A stretch of DNA of 64,000 nt from Luoshenia tenuis (lineage in GTDB: Bacteria > Bacillota > Clostridia > Christensenellales > GCA-900066905). Each line of letters starts with the position of its first letter. The first letter of the stretch is position 1. The position numbers and the translations under genes were made by a program. The notes beneath the pieces were generated by a model. That model ran no database searches, was not told the origin of the DNA, and worked only from the letters and a program-made list of their open reading frames with translations. Shown piece after piece: positions 1 to 8,580 of the stretch. The stretch covers positions 62,001-126,000 of the forward strand of contig NZ_JACRSO010000004.1 of the NCBI RefSeq assembly GCF_014384745.1. The letters are read 5' to 3'.

Positions 1-407
1 GGAGCACAAGCGAAGCGACTGAAAAAATGCCTTGGTTCTCTACCGACAAAAACCTATGGTTTTCGTTCGGCCTCATCTCTCCCTCCGGCGCGCCCAAAGG
101 CGCGCCACCTCCCTCCTCAGAGGGAGGCAGGAGAAAGGTAAAACAAGCGGCGGCGCACAAGCGAAGCGACTGAAAAAATGCCTTGGTTCTCTACCGCACA
201 AAAACCTATGGTTTTCGTTCGGCCTCATCTCTCCCTCCGGCGCGCCTAAAGGTGCGCCACCTCCCTCCTCAGAGGGAGGCAAGAAAAAGGGAAACCAAGC
301 GAAAAGGAAAACAGGCAGCAAAGCACAAGCGAAACGGCTGGAAAATTGATGGGTTTATCCGCTTTGGATACGCCATCTGCAGGCGCGCTAACCCACCGCC
401 CTCCCCT
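1..407. repeat. Intergenic repeat mosaic (Rep-F plus Rep-B)
   Basis: Two successive copies of one unit about 151 bp apart (starting near 10 and 161): a Rep-F head, the text 'ggttctctaccg', then an inverted Rep-B double hairpin. A third, diverged Rep-F head lies near 325. Open frames here are made by the repeats and are not genes. Confidence 0.85.
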
Positions 408-1100
408 TCAGCGCGGCGGGGGGCCAAACAGCGCGTCCGCATCCAGGCCGGTGAAATCGGCCATCACCTTGTCCACCCCGGGCCGGGCCGCCATGCGATC
501 GGCCGCCTCCCCCTGCGCCACGGCTAAAATGCGCCCGATGCCCGCGGCACGGGCGGCGGCCACCCCGGCGGGGGCATCTTCTGCCACCACGCAGACCTCC
601 GGCGCCAGGCCCAGGTTTGCCGCCGCCTTCTGGTAAATATCCGGGTGGGGCTTGCCGGGCAGCTGTCCATCGTCGTAGACGATGCGCTCCAGCGCAAACC
701 AGCGGTCCAGACGGAAGCGCTCCATAAAAAAGCGGACGTTGACGATCTCGGATCCGGTGGCGATGGTCATGGGCACGCCCCGGGCCTTCAGCGCGTCCAA
801 AAAGCCTTCGGCCCCGGCGATGAGGTGGAAGTTCGCCGCGTCCTTTTGGCACAGCTCCCGATAGATGGCCTCCTTCTCCTCCAGCAGCCGCCAGACCTCC
901 TGCTGGGGCAGGGGGCGGCCCAGCAGGTAGGCGAACACCGCAGCCCCCGGCCAGCCGTTGACCTGCCGCTCCATCTCCGCGTCCGTCAGGGCGCGCCCGC
1001 CCCGCAGGCGGGAAGAGATCACCCCCCAGGCGGCCTTTTGGTAGGGGGCGTCCCGGTACAGGGTGCCGTTAAAATCAAAGATAAAGCCCTTGTAGTGCAA
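408..1100 (-). CDS. HAD-family hydrolase (beta-phosphoglucomutase-like)
   Basis: Predicted soluble phosphatase or phosphomutase of the haloacid dehalogenase superfamily; substrate not assignable. Motif I reads DFNGTLY near residue 9, so Asn replaces the second Asp (usual DxD) that acts as general acid in phosphatases. TIATGS is motif II-like, and the later GKPHPD..VVAEDAPAGV..A stretch is typical of motifs III and IV in beta-PGM-like enzymes. Length (about 230 aa) is normal. I chose the TTG at 1100 because GGGGAGG lies 6 nt upstream; an ATG at 1106 touches that RBS with no spacer. It follows the nitroreductase by about 20 nt and is probably cotranscribed. The Asn could reduce catalysis or mark a subfamily. 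Confidence 0.85.
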   Translation of the reverse strand: MHYKGFIFDFNGTLYRDAPYQKAAWGVISSRLRGGRALTDAEMERQVNGWPGAAVFAYLLGRPLPQQEVWRLLEEKEAIYRELCQKDAANFHLIAGAEGFLDALKARGVPMTIATGSEIVNVRFFMERFRLDRWFALERIVYDDGQLPGKPHPDIYQKAAANLGLAPEVCVVAEDAPAGVAAARAAGIGRILAVAQGEAADRMAARPGVDKVMADFTGLDADALFGPPPR

Positions 1101-1117
1101 AAGCATCCTCCCCAAGA

Positions 1118-1870
1118 TCAAAAATTATTCAGCTCCGGGTAAAACAGGTAGTGCTCCCCCTGCTTTTCCCAACGGCCGGCAAGCCCGGCCCCCAGCTCAA
1201 AGTGCAGCATGGCGATGCCCAGGTCCAGCCCGCCGCTTTTATCCCCGCCGGTGAGGGCGGCGGCCACGCGCCCCCGCTCAAAGGTGAAGTACACCGCCTT
1301 GCGGTTCAGGGCCGAGGGCATGCGCCCCACCGCCTCCATCCCCCGCATAAAGCTTTTGGGCGTGCCCTGCACCTCGTTAAAGAGTTTGGGCAGTTTTTTG
1401 GGCTTGCGGTGGGCGAACTTCAGCATCAGCCCCTCGACCAGGCTGCGCTTGGGCCCGGCGTAGCCCAGGGCGATGACGGCGCAAAGCGCCTCCCCCGGGG
1501 CCAGCTTGACGCAATCCTTCACGTCCTTTTTATGATAGGTGGCCCCCACCCAGCAGCTATCCACCCCCAGCACGGTGGCGGCCAGCACCAGCTCCTCCCC
1601 GCAGTAGCCGGGGGCGATGCGGGGCGTATCCGGCGGGCCCACCAGGGCGATGACCGCCTGCACGTTTTTGAACATGCCGTACCCGCCCGCCAGGCGGTTG
1701 AAAAAACGGGAACCCTGCGCCAGGTACTGGATGTGCAGGCCGCTTTTTTTGTTGATGCGGGCGATCTCGCCCTTTAACACCTGCTCCGCCCGGGCGGACA
1801 GGGGCTTATCCGCAAACGCCCGGCGGGAGTGCCGCCGGTAGATGGCAGAGCGCAGCTTTCTTCGGTCCAT
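1118..1870 (-). CDS. Nitroreductase-family protein (TM1586-like)
   Basis: Predicted FMN-dependent oxidoreductase of the nitroreductase fold, 250 aa. The N-terminal RRKLRSAIYRRHSRRAF region is the characteristic phosphate/FMN-binding start of the family ('R.SxRxF'). The middle carries AATVLGVDSCWVGATYHK, typical of the flavin-binding half, and the C-terminal half ends with an LDLGIAMLHFELGA helix as in 'putative TM nitroreductase' proteins. Physiological substrate unknown. First gene of a two-gene minus-strand unit with the HAD hydrolase. The region upstream (1871-2090) is short and repeat-free. Confidence 0.85.
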   Translation of the reverse strand: MDRRKLRSAIYRRHSRRAFADKPLSARAEQVLKGEIARINKKSGLHIQYLAQGSRFFNRLAGGYGMFKNVQAVIALVGPPDTPRIAPGYCGEELVLAATVLGVDSCWVGATYHKKDVKDCVKLAPGEALCAVIALGYAGPKRSLVEGLMLKFAHRKPKKLPKLFNEVQGTPKSFMRGMEAVGRMPSALNRKAVYFTFERGRVAAALTGGDKSGGLDLGIAMLHFELGAGLAGRWEKQGEHYLFYPELNNF

Positions 1871-2110
1871 ATTCTGATCCCCCTTTGTCTGAATGCTCTC
1901 TTTATTTCTATTGTACTCTGAACCCGTGGTTTTGGGGTGAACAAAATCTTTCCGGTTTGTAAATTATTGCGCCCAAAGGGCAAATTGGGGGAAGCGGGCG
2001 GGCCGCTCCCCTTTCCCCGGGGCAAAAGACAAAAACGCATTGCGCTGGGCGCGCTTTTGGGTTAAGCTATAATTAGGGCCGGATAGGGCCCCTTGAGAGG
2101 AGAGGTTTGG

Positions 2111-2836
2111 ATGTTGCCAAGAGCCCAGATCAAGCGCCTGGCAAAAGAGCGCTTTACGGCCCGTTATGGGCGCACCCTGGGCGGCGTGCTGGCCGCCGGG
2201 GCGCTGATCTACTTCGCATCGCCCTTTATCGTACTATCCCCGGTGCTGATGGTGGGGCTGAGCCTGTTTGCCCTGGCCACCTATACCGGGCGGGAGGATT
2301 GCCAGGTGGGCATGATCTTTGACGGGTTCGAGCACTTTGGCCGCAACTTAGGCAGCATGCTGCTGCAGGGGCTGTTTATAGTGTGCGCGTATCTGTCCGG
2401 TCTGCTGGTGGCTATGCTGGTGGGGATCATCTTCGGTATTGCCATGGGCATATCCGCGGCGACGGGCGGCGGCACGATGGCTACCAGCGCCATATTTTCA
2501 GTGGTTTTGGGCCTGATCGCTTTAGCCATCCTGGTGCTGATAGCGGTGGTGTACTACATCCTTTCGATGACCCGGTTCATCCTGGCCGAATCGCACCAGA
2601 TCAAGGCCTTTGACGCGCTCAAGCTCAGCGCGCGCATCACCAAGGGCCACCGGGCGGATATCTTTGTGTTTGACTTGAGCTTCTTAGGCTGGATGCTGCT
2701 GGGCGTGCTGACGCTGGGCATCCTGAACATCCTTTACGTGATCCCCTACATGACCACGGCGCAGGCGGGGCTGTACACCGAGCTGAAGCGCGAGGCCATC
2801 GCCATGTACAAGGTGAAGGAAGAGGAATTTAATTAA
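2111..2836 (+). CDS. DUF975-type integral membrane protein
   Basis: About 241 aa polytopic membrane protein with a basic amphipathic N-terminus and roughly five or six hydrophobic segments, including YFASPFIVLSPVLMVGLSLF and a long AILVLIAVVYYILSMTRFIL stretch. The arrangement with 'GREDCQVGMIFDGFEHFGR' between segments and a C-terminal 'GILNILYVIPYMTTAQAGLY' is that of the DUF975 family, whose function is unknown. The ATG at 2111 has GAGAGGAGAGG just upstream; a TTG at 2093 lies before this RBS and was rejected. A TATAAT (2068-2073) is a plausible -10. Ends in a strong terminator. Confidence 0.85.
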   Translation: MLPRAQIKRLAKERFTARYGRTLGGVLAAGALIYFASPFIVLSPVLMVGLSLFALATYTGREDCQVGMIFDGFEHFGRNLGSMLLQGLFIVCAYLSGLLVAMLVGIIFGIAMGISAATGGGTMATSAIFSVVLGLIALAILVLIAVVYYILSMTRFILAESHQIKAFDALKLSARITKGHRADIFVFDLSFLGWMLLGVLTLGILNILYVIPYMTTAQAGLYTELKREAIAMYKVKEEEFN

Positions 2837-2853
2837 GCGCGCAGGCGCACCAC

Positions 2854-2884
2854 CGGTCGGGCCGAAGGGCCCGGCCGTTTTTTT
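2854..2884 (+). terminator. Rho-independent terminator
   Basis: GGTCGGGCC / GGCCCGGCC stem (one G-U pair) with a short loop and seven Ts, directly after the DUF975 gene. Confidence 0.85.
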
Positions 2885-4044
2885 ATGTCCAAACGGGGCG
2901 GGCGGCGCGCGGCGGCGCTTAAACACTGCGCGGTGCAGGGCACTCCCTCCGTCAGGCTGCGCCTGCCACCTCCCTCAACGCGGGAGGCAAGTGGGAACGG
3001 GGTGAGGCGGGTGAGGCACTTGACATGTGCGGTGTGGTGCAGGCTGGGGCAAGCGGTAAAAGGGCGAAAGCCCTTATCATACAGTTGTGAGCTAGAAACA
3101 AAGCCGCTGGCGGGAACGAACATCTGTCGCGTGCAAACGCTAAAAGCGGTTAAGAGGGCGCAAGCCCCTGCTGTGCAGTTTGAACGAGAGACAACGCTGC
3201 TGGCGGGCGTAGATGTTCGGCGCGCGCAAGCTATTCTTCAACCTTTTCGCTTATGCGCTGCCCTTTTCTTGCCTCCCTCTGACGAGGGAGGCAAGGGGGA
3301 ACGGTGAGGAAGCGGGCAGCTTCAGTGTTCTCCCCAACAACGGCAGAACCAAACAACTCGGGGTTCGCTGCGCTCGGAATGGCAGAGCGAGGACCGTTAA
3401 AGGATAGCCTGTCCACCCGCAACGCTGCTGGCGGGCGTAGACGTTCGGCGCGCGCAAGCTATTCTTCAACCTTTTCGCTTATGCGCTGCCCTTTTCTTGC
3501 CTCCCTCTGACGAGGGAGGTGGCGCGCCTTTAGGTGCGCCGGAGGGAGAGATTGCGCTGAATAAAACCCCAAAAGGGCGGAAAACCACAAGGAGTCCACC
3601 GCAAAGCTGCTGGCGGGCGCGGGCGTCTGTCGCGCGCAAACGTCAAGAGCGGTTAGGAGGGCGCAAGCCCCCCTGTCATTCAGAGCGAGGCGAAAGCCGA
3701 GCGAAGAATCTCGTGCATTGGCGGTTGGCGGCGCTCAAACCGCGCGGCGCAGGGCACTCCCTCCGTCAGGCTGCGCCTGCCACCTCCCTCAACGAGGGAG
3801 GCAAGTGGGAACGGTGAGGAAGCGGGCAGCTTCAGTGTTCTCCCCAACAACGGCAGAACCAAACAACTCGGGGTTCGCTGCGCTCGGAATGACAGAGCGA
3901 GGACCGTTAAAGGATAGCCTGTCCACCCGCAAAGCCCCTGGCGGGCGTAGATGTCTGGCGCGTGCAAACGCCAAAAGTGATTAAGAGGGCGCGTGCGTTT
4001 GGTGCGTGCAAACGTCAAGAGCGGTTAGGAGGGCGGCAGCCCCC
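2885..4044. repeat. Repeat mosaic (Rep-A, B, C), minus-oriented Rep-C
   Basis: A chain of Rep-C, Rep-A halves and Rep-B hairpins. One stretch of about 130 bp ('ggaacggtgaggaagcgggc' onward) is almost identical at about 3297-3425 and 3808-3935. The right-most Rep-C head abuts the stop codon of the Cof-type phosphatase at 4045. No gene seen. Confidence 0.85.
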
Positions 4045-4881
4045 TCAGGCCCGGTTTTCCAGGCGGGCCAGAAAATCCTGGGCCATAAAGCGGGCGGGGC
4101 CATCCTCGTCGTTGGCGCCGATCACCCCGCGGGCCACCCTTTTCAGCTCCGGTACGGCGTTGCCCACCGCGTACCCCTCGTCGGCCGCCTCCAGCAGCGG
4201 GATGTCGTTGACCGCATCCCCAAAGGCCACGATGCGCCCGCAGCCCAGCATCCGGCTAAGCGTCCGCGCCGCCGCAGCCTTGGTAGCCTCGGGGGGCATC
4301 ATCTCGCACCAGTAATAGCGGCTGCCCAGCTCCCTTTGGAAGGTGACCCGCACCCCCTTGTGCCCCTCAAGGGCGGCATACAGGGGATAGACCTGCTGGC
4401 GCTCGCCCATGCAGGTCATATAAAAGCTGCGGCCCTCATAGAGCGCAGCCTCCCCCTGTACCGGGCGGAAGCGCTTATCCCCGGGGCGGGCGGCCAGGTA
4501 CTCCCGCACCGCCGGATTGGCGGCCCCGGCAAGGTAGCTGACGCACTCCCGCGCGCCGATATAGGCGTAAACCACCGGGCTTAAGCCCATGGCGGCCATC
4601 GCCCCGCGCAAAAATGTGGCGGTATCCGCCTCAAAATAGCGGGCCTCCAAAATCTCCCCATCCGTGCGGCGGATAAACGTGCCGTTGTACACGATCACCG
4701 GCCCGGGCAGGGCGATGCCGCCCATCACCTTCTGGGCGCTGGAGAGCGAGCGGGCCGTGGCGTAGGAAAAACACATCCCCCGGCGGGTAAGCGCCTGCAG
4801 GGTGCGGGCGGTATAGGCGGATAGCTTTCCATCCCGGCCCAGCAGGGTGCCATCCAGATCGCTGACATAAAGCGTACGCAA
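4045..4881 (-). CDS. Cof-type HAD phosphatase
   Basis: Type IIB HAD hydrolase (Cof/YbiV-like) that probably dephosphorylates small metabolites such as sugar phosphates or flavin nucleotides. It has VSDLDGTLL (motif I), ATARS (motif II), and FGDAVNDIPLLEAA with AVGNA (motif IV, the GDxxND signature), separated by the large alpha/beta cap usual for the group; about 278 aa is typical. The start is decided by the promoter. TTGCAG-17-TATAAT at 4929-4901 (minus) puts the RNA start near 4894, downstream of the ATG at 4902. The TTG at 4881, with GGGGTGAT just upstream, is therefore the likely start. The stop codon is immediately followed by a Rep-C head. Confidence 0.88.
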   Translation of the reverse strand: MRTLYVSDLDGTLLGRDGKLSAYTARTLQALTRRGMCFSYATARSLSSAQKVMGGIALPGPVIVYNGTFIRRTDGEILEARYFEADTATFLRGAMAAMGLSPVVYAYIGARECVSYLAGAANPAVREYLAARPGDKRFRPVQGEAALYEGRSFYMTCMGERQQVYPLYAALEGHKGVRVTFQRELGSRYYWCEMMPPEATKAAAARTLSRMLGCGRIVAFGDAVNDIPLLEAADEGYAVGNAVPELKRVARGVIGANDEDGPARFMAQDFLARLENRA

Positions 4882-4900
4882 AAAATCACCCCTTTTTACC

Positions 4901-4929
4901 ATTATAAGGCAGGGCGGGCGGGCCTGCAA
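4901..4929 (-). promoter_or_regulatory. Sigma-A promoter of the Cof-type phosphatase gene
   Basis: TTGCAG (4929-4924), 17-nt spacer, TATAAT (4906-4901) on the minus strand; it supports the TTG start at 4881. Confidence 0.75.
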
Positions 4930-5004
4930 AGGGCAAAAAAACGGCCTATCCCCAATAAGGCGGGCCGGTTGCGGGTATGCTTAATGGCAAAAGGGGGTGA
5001 AAGG

Positions 5005-5244
5005 ATGGAACAGGGCAGAAAATACCTGGGCGTGGTGGCCCACTACGCGCCGGACGGCCGGCTGACGCCCCGCAGCATCGAGTGGGAGGACGGCCGGCTG
5101 TACCGGATAGACCGAGTGCTGGACGCGCGGCCCATGCGCAGCCTGAAGGCTCAGGGCACCGGCACCCGGTACGCCGTGGTGATCGGCCGGACCCGGGCCT
5201 ACCTCTATTTTGAGGACAGCCGCTGGTGGCTGGAGCGGATGTGA
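5005..5244 (+). CDS. Small conserved protein, unknown function
   Basis: 79-aa soluble protein, beta-rich, with pattern KYLGVVAHYAPDG, then IEWEDGRLYRIDRVLD, and ending in YLYFEDSRWWLERM. I recognise this as resembling short uncharacterised proteins of Clostridia but can give no function. ATG at 5005 is chosen because AAAGGGGGTGAAAGG precedes it; the upstream in-frame start at 4969 lacks an RBS. The stop TGA is followed without gap by a Rep-C head (GGGGCTGGCGCCC). Confidence 0.75.
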   Translation: MEQGRKYLGVVAHYAPDGRLTPRSIEWEDGRLYRIDRVLDARPMRSLKAQGTGTRYAVVIGRTRAYLYFEDSRWWLERM

Positions 5245-6512
5245 GGGGCTGGCGCCCTTCTAGCCGCTCTTGGCGTTTGCGTACGCCAGACGTTTGCGCC
5301 CGGCAGAGGCATTGTTTCTGACCCACAACTGCACGGTAGGGGCTGGCGCCCTTTTATCCGCTTACGGCGTGTATGTTCATCAAACGCCCGCGCCCGGCAG
5401 CGGTTTTATCTGGCTCTGTCATTCCGAGCGCAGCGAGGAATCTCTTTACACCCTCTTGCCCTAGTCTGCGCCACACAGTACGGGTCAAGTGCCCGTCCCG
5501 CTTCGGCTTTGGCTCTCACCGTTCCCGCTTGCCTCCCTCAATGAGGGAGGTGGCAGGCGCATCCTGACGGAGGGAGTGCCCTGTGGCTCATGGTTTATGC
5601 ACTGCCAACCGCTAACGCACGAGATTCTTCGCTCGGCTTTCGCCTCGCTCTGAATGACAGGGGGGCTGCCACCCTCTTAGTCGCTTACGGCGTTGTGCGT
5701 TTCTATGCGTTTGCGCCCGCCAGCGGCTTTTTCTCTGGCTCTGCACGGTAGGGGCTTTCGCCCTCTTGAGCGCTCTTGGCGTTTGCTCGCGCCAAACCTT
5801 TTCACCCGCCAGCGGCTTTGCGGGTGGACGCCTTGGGGTTTCCCGCCCTTTTGGGGCTTTATTCAGCGCAATCTCTCCCTCCGGCGCACCTAAAGGCGCG
5901 CCACCTCCCTCGTCAGAGGGAGGCAAGAAAAAGGCAGCGCATAAGTGAAAAGATTGAAGAATAGCTTGCCCGCGCCAAACCTTCGCGCCCGGCGCGGCTT
6001 TGCGGGTGGACGCCTTGGGGGTTTCCGCACTTTTGGGGCTTTTTATTCAGCGCAATCTCTCCCTCCGGCGCACCTAAAGGCGCGCCACCTCCCTCGTCAG
6101 AGGGAGGCAAGAAAAAGGCAGCGCATAAGCGAAAAGGCTGAAGAATAGCTTGCACGCGCCAGGCATCTACGCCCGCCAGCGGCTTTTTCTCTGGCTTACA
6201 ACTGCACAGCAGGGGCTTGCGCCCTCCTAACCGCTCTTGACGTTTGCACGCGCCGAACGTCTACGCCCGCCAGCGGCTTTGCAAGCGGACGCCTTGGGGT
6301 TTCCCGCACTTTTGGGGCTTTATTCAGCGCAATCTCTCCCTCCGGCGCACCTAAAGGCGCGCCACCTCCCTCGTCAGAGGGAGGCAAGAAAAAGGCAGCG
6401 CATAAGTGAAAAGATTGAAGAATAGCTTGCTCGCGCCAAACCTTTTCACCCGCCAGCGGCTTTGCGGGTAGACGGGCAATCCTTTAGGCTGGCTGCCCGC
6501 CCGTGCGCTTCC
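5245..6512. repeat. Repeat mosaic (Rep-C, A, B)
   Basis: Begins with Rep-C fused to the preceding stop codon. Three near-identical blocks of about 150 bp start near 5816, 5999 and 6282. Each runs from 'ctttgcgggtggacgccttg' through an inverted Rep-B hairpin to 'gaagaatagcttg'. Rep-A halves lie near 5420 and 5630. No gene seen. Confidence 0.85.
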
Positions 6513-7691
6513 CTACCGCTCCCCGTCCCGGGCGCGGTCGTAGACCACCTGGCCGTTCACCAGGGTGTAAAGGGTGCAGGTGGCGGTCTCCAGCGGGTTG
6601 CCCGAAAAGATGGCGATGTCCGCGTCCTTGCCCGGCTCCAGAGTGCCCACCCGGTGATCCACCCCCAGGATGCGGGCGGCCCCGGCGGTAATGGCCCGCA
6701 GCGCGCCGGCCTGGCCCAGGCCCTCCCGGGCGGCCAGCCCCGCGTAAATGGGCAGGTACTGGATCAGGGTGACCGGGTGATCCGAACAGATGGCCACCTC
6801 CACCCCCGCCTTGCGCAGCACGCCCGCGGTCTTAAAATCCAGGTTTTCCACCTCCACCTTGCTGCGGGAGGCCAGCGACGGCCCCACGATGGCCGGAAAG
6901 CCCGAGGCGGCCACCTCGCGGGCGATCAGGTGCCCCTCGGTGCAGTGGTCCAGGGTCATCTTCAGCCCAAACTCTTTGGCGATGCGGATGGCCGTGAGAA
7001 TATCGTCCGCCCGGTGCACGTGGGCTTTGAGTGGGATCTCGCCCCGCAGGACGGGCAGGTAGGCCTCCTGTCCGTAATCCATTTTAAAGAAGCGGCCGGC
7101 CTTTTGGGCGGCCTGCTTTTCATTTAAATAGTCCCGCGCCTTGAAAAGCGCCTCCCGCAGCATGGCGGCAATGGCCATGCGGGTGGCCGGGGCGCTGCCC
7201 TTGCCCCCGTAATTGGTTTTGGGATTTTCGCCAAAAGCCACCTTGAGCGCGGCGCTCTGGCGCAGCACCATTTCCGCGATATTCCGCCCGTGGGTCTTGA
7301 GGGCCACGAACTGCCCGCCCACCACGTTGGCGCTGCCCGGCCCGGTCATCACCGTGGTGATGCCGGCGGCCAGGGCGTTGTGGAAGGCGCTGTCCATGGG
7401 GTTGACCGCGTCCACCGCCCGCAGGCTTGGGGTGAGCGGGGTGACCAGCTCGTTGCAATCGTCCCCCACGCCGCCCACCCGCTCTTCCGAGATGCCGATG
7501 TGGCAGTGGGCCTCCACCAGCCCCGGCAGCACCCAGCCGCCCGCCGCGTCGATCCTTTGCAGATCCTGCGCATCCCGCAGGGCGATATCCCGGCCCACGG
7601 CGGCGATCTTCCCCTCCCGCACCAGCACGCTGCCCCCGGGGATGGGCGGGCCGGCCATGGTCCAAACGCGGGCGTTCTCAATTAAAATCAA
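6513..7691 (-). CDS. Amidohydrolase (imidazolonepropionase/dihydroorotase-like fold)
   Basis: Metal-dependent hydrolase of the amidohydrolase superfamily, about 392 aa. It has an N-terminal beta-sandwich start (ENARVWTM..VLVREGKIAAVG), the metal-binding HxH as EAHCHIG near residue 61, further likely ligands in LKAHVHRADD and LDHCTEGH, and the catalytic/metal Asp in CSDHPV. The C-terminus (GTLEPGKDADIAIFSGNPL) is typical of the family. The substrate cannot be told. TTG at 7691 is chosen because AAGGAAGG lies 7 nt upstream; the longer frame to 7769 would start upstream of the promoter. A sigma-G-type promoter precedes it, so forespore expression is likely. Divergent from the Asn/Gln-rich protein gene. 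Confidence 0.85.
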   Translation of the reverse strand: MILIENARVWTMAGPPIPGGSVLVREGKIAAVGRDIALRDAQDLQRIDAAGGWVLPGLVEAHCHIGISEERVGGVGDDCNELVTPLTPSLRAVDAVNPMDSAFHNALAAGITTVMTGPGSANVVGGQFVALKTHGRNIAEMVLRQSAALKVAFGENPKTNYGGKGSAPATRMAIAAMLREALFKARDYLNEKQAAQKAGRFFKMDYGQEAYLPVLRGEIPLKAHVHRADDILTAIRIAKEFGLKMTLDHCTEGHLIAREVAASGFPAIVGPSLASRSKVEVENLDFKTAGVLRKAGVEVAICSDHPVTLIQYLPIYAGLAAREGLGQAGALRAITAGAARILGVDHRVGTLEPGKDADIAIFSGNPLETATCTLYTLVNGQVVYDRARDGER

Positions 7692-7724
7692 AATAGATCC
7701 TTCCTTTATAAAAGCGTTCATGGC

Positions 7725-7753
7725 TATTATGCAGCGCGCCTGCGGGATTATAC
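7725..7753 (-). promoter_or_regulatory. Sigma-G-type promoter of the amidohydrolase gene
   Basis: Reading the minus strand: GTATA (7753-7749), 17 nt, CATAATA (7731-7725). This matches every defined position of the Bacillus sigma-G consensus (GHATR, 17-18 nt, CATWHTA). It is 34 nt from the chosen start codon. Confidence 0.65.
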
Positions 7754-7780
7754 GCGGCAAAATAATCATGCCCCAAAGCT

Positions 7781-7810
7781 GAATAAAGCCCGCCCACTCG
7801 GCCCATAATA
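7781..7810 (+). promoter_or_regulatory. Sigma-G-type promoter of the Asn/Gln-rich protein gene
   Basis: GAATA (7781-7785), 18-nt spacer, CATAATA (7804-7810), a full match to the Bacillus sigma-G consensus at the optimal spacing. It is 34 nt upstream of the ATG at 7844, with GAAAGGAGGG between. Confidence 0.75.
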
Positions 7811-7843
7811 GTTTTGAAGTTGAACGAAAGGAGGGAAAAAACG

Positions 7844-8014
7844 ATGAACAATAATTCTTCCAAGCAGAACCAGTTTAACAACAACAACAACCAGCAGAAC
7901 AACAATCAGCAGGATTGCAACAACCAGAACCAGAAGAACAACAACAATAACAACCAGCAGCAGAACAATAACAATAACCAGCAGAAGAACAACAACAATC
8001 AGCGCAGCTTCTAA
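7844..8014 (+). CDS. Asn/Gln homopolymer-like small protein, probable spore protein
   Basis: 56-aa protein in which 30 residues are Asn and 14 are Gln (79%). The rest are Ser, Lys, Phe, Asp, Cys and Arg, with no hydrophobic core. It starts MNNNSSKQNQF and ends NNNNQRSF, with runs of up to six Asn. The ATG has GGAGGG at good spacing, a sigma-G-type promoter is upstream and a terminator downstream, so it is a self-contained single-gene unit. The composition recalls gamma-type small acid-soluble spore proteins (SspE), which are Gln/Asn-rich amino-acid reserves. No GPR-protease site (TEFASET-like) is visible, and homology cannot be argued from low-complexity sequence. Codons are AAC/AAT and CAG, AT-rich against a GC-rich genome. 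Function inferred from context only. Confidence 0.8.
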   Translation: MNNNSSKQNQFNNNNNQQNNNQQDCNNQNQKNNNNNNQQQNNNNNQQKNNNNQRSF

Positions 8015-8042
8015 TTAAAGCCTTGCTGATCGGTTAAACCTT

Positions 8043-8093
8043 AAAAAGAGCGTGGACGGCGTCTTATTTAGACCGCCGCCTGCGCTCTTTTTC
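8043..8093 (+). terminator. Terminator of the Asn/Gln-rich protein gene
   Basis: Long stem: AAAAAGAGCG on the left and CGCTCTTTTT on the right, with a partly paired GGACGGCG/CGCCGCC interior. It ends in a T-run. Confidence 0.75.
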
Positions 8094-8222
8094 CGTCTAT
8101 TTTTTTATTGGGAACGCGCTTGCGCCCGCCATAATGGGGTAGCTTGTCATCCTGAGCGTAAGCGAGGGAACTCTTGCGGTCGCTCGGCTTTGCTTAAAGT
8201 ACGGGCGGCTGGGGTAGTGGGG

Positions 8223-8462
8223 CTACCGGCTCTGCGGGTAGGGCTGGCGCACGTCGGTCAGCCCCACCAGATAGTCTACGCTGGTACCGTAAAACCTTGC
8301 CAGCTTGATGACCACCTCCAGCGGAAAGTTCAGCACGCCGATCTCGTACTGCGAATAGGTATTCTGTTTAACGTGCAGCAGCTGGGCCACCTGCGCTTGC
8401 GTCAGCTCGCGGTCGATCCGCTCGGAGCGGATGCGCTCATACTTTAAAGGTTCAATTCGCAC
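8223..8462 (-). CDS. XRE-family transcriptional regulator
   Basis: About 79-aa one-domain helix-turn-helix repressor. The HTH_3 core is RELTQAQVAQLLHVKQNTYSQYEIG, followed by LEVVIKLARFYGTSVDYLVGLTD, the standard five-helix fold. It has almost no C-terminal extension, so no effector domain. GTG at 8462 is preferred (GGTGAT 4 nt upstream); a TTG at 8474 is also possible. An inverted repeat ATCTGA-TTT-TCAGAT at 8489-8503, just upstream of the start, could be its own operator. Confidence 0.85.
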   Translation of the reverse strand: MRIEPLKYERIRSERIDRELTQAQVAQLLHVKQNTYSQYEIGVLNFPLEVVIKLARFYGTSVDYLVGLTDVRQPYPQSR

Positions 8463-8488
8463 TTTTATCACCAATACCAGCGTAGGCT

Positions 8489-8503
8489 ATCTGATTTTCA
8501 GAT
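8489..8503. promoter_or_regulatory. Candidate operator upstream of the XRE gene
   Basis: Perfect inverted repeat ATCTGA TTT TCAGAT, 27 nt upstream of the XRE start. Binding by this regulator is an inference. Confidence 0.4.
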
Positions 8504-8580
8504 GTTGCTGTATATAAAACAACTGACTTGAAATGATTTTTACTCGCTCTTGCTTTTACGCGCTAAGCGGCATGCGCTGT

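Noticed and set aside
4882..4902. ATG at 4902 as the start of the Cof-type phosphatase
   Set aside because: It overlaps the -10 of a good promoter, so it would not be in the transcript; TTG at 4881 with an RBS fits better.
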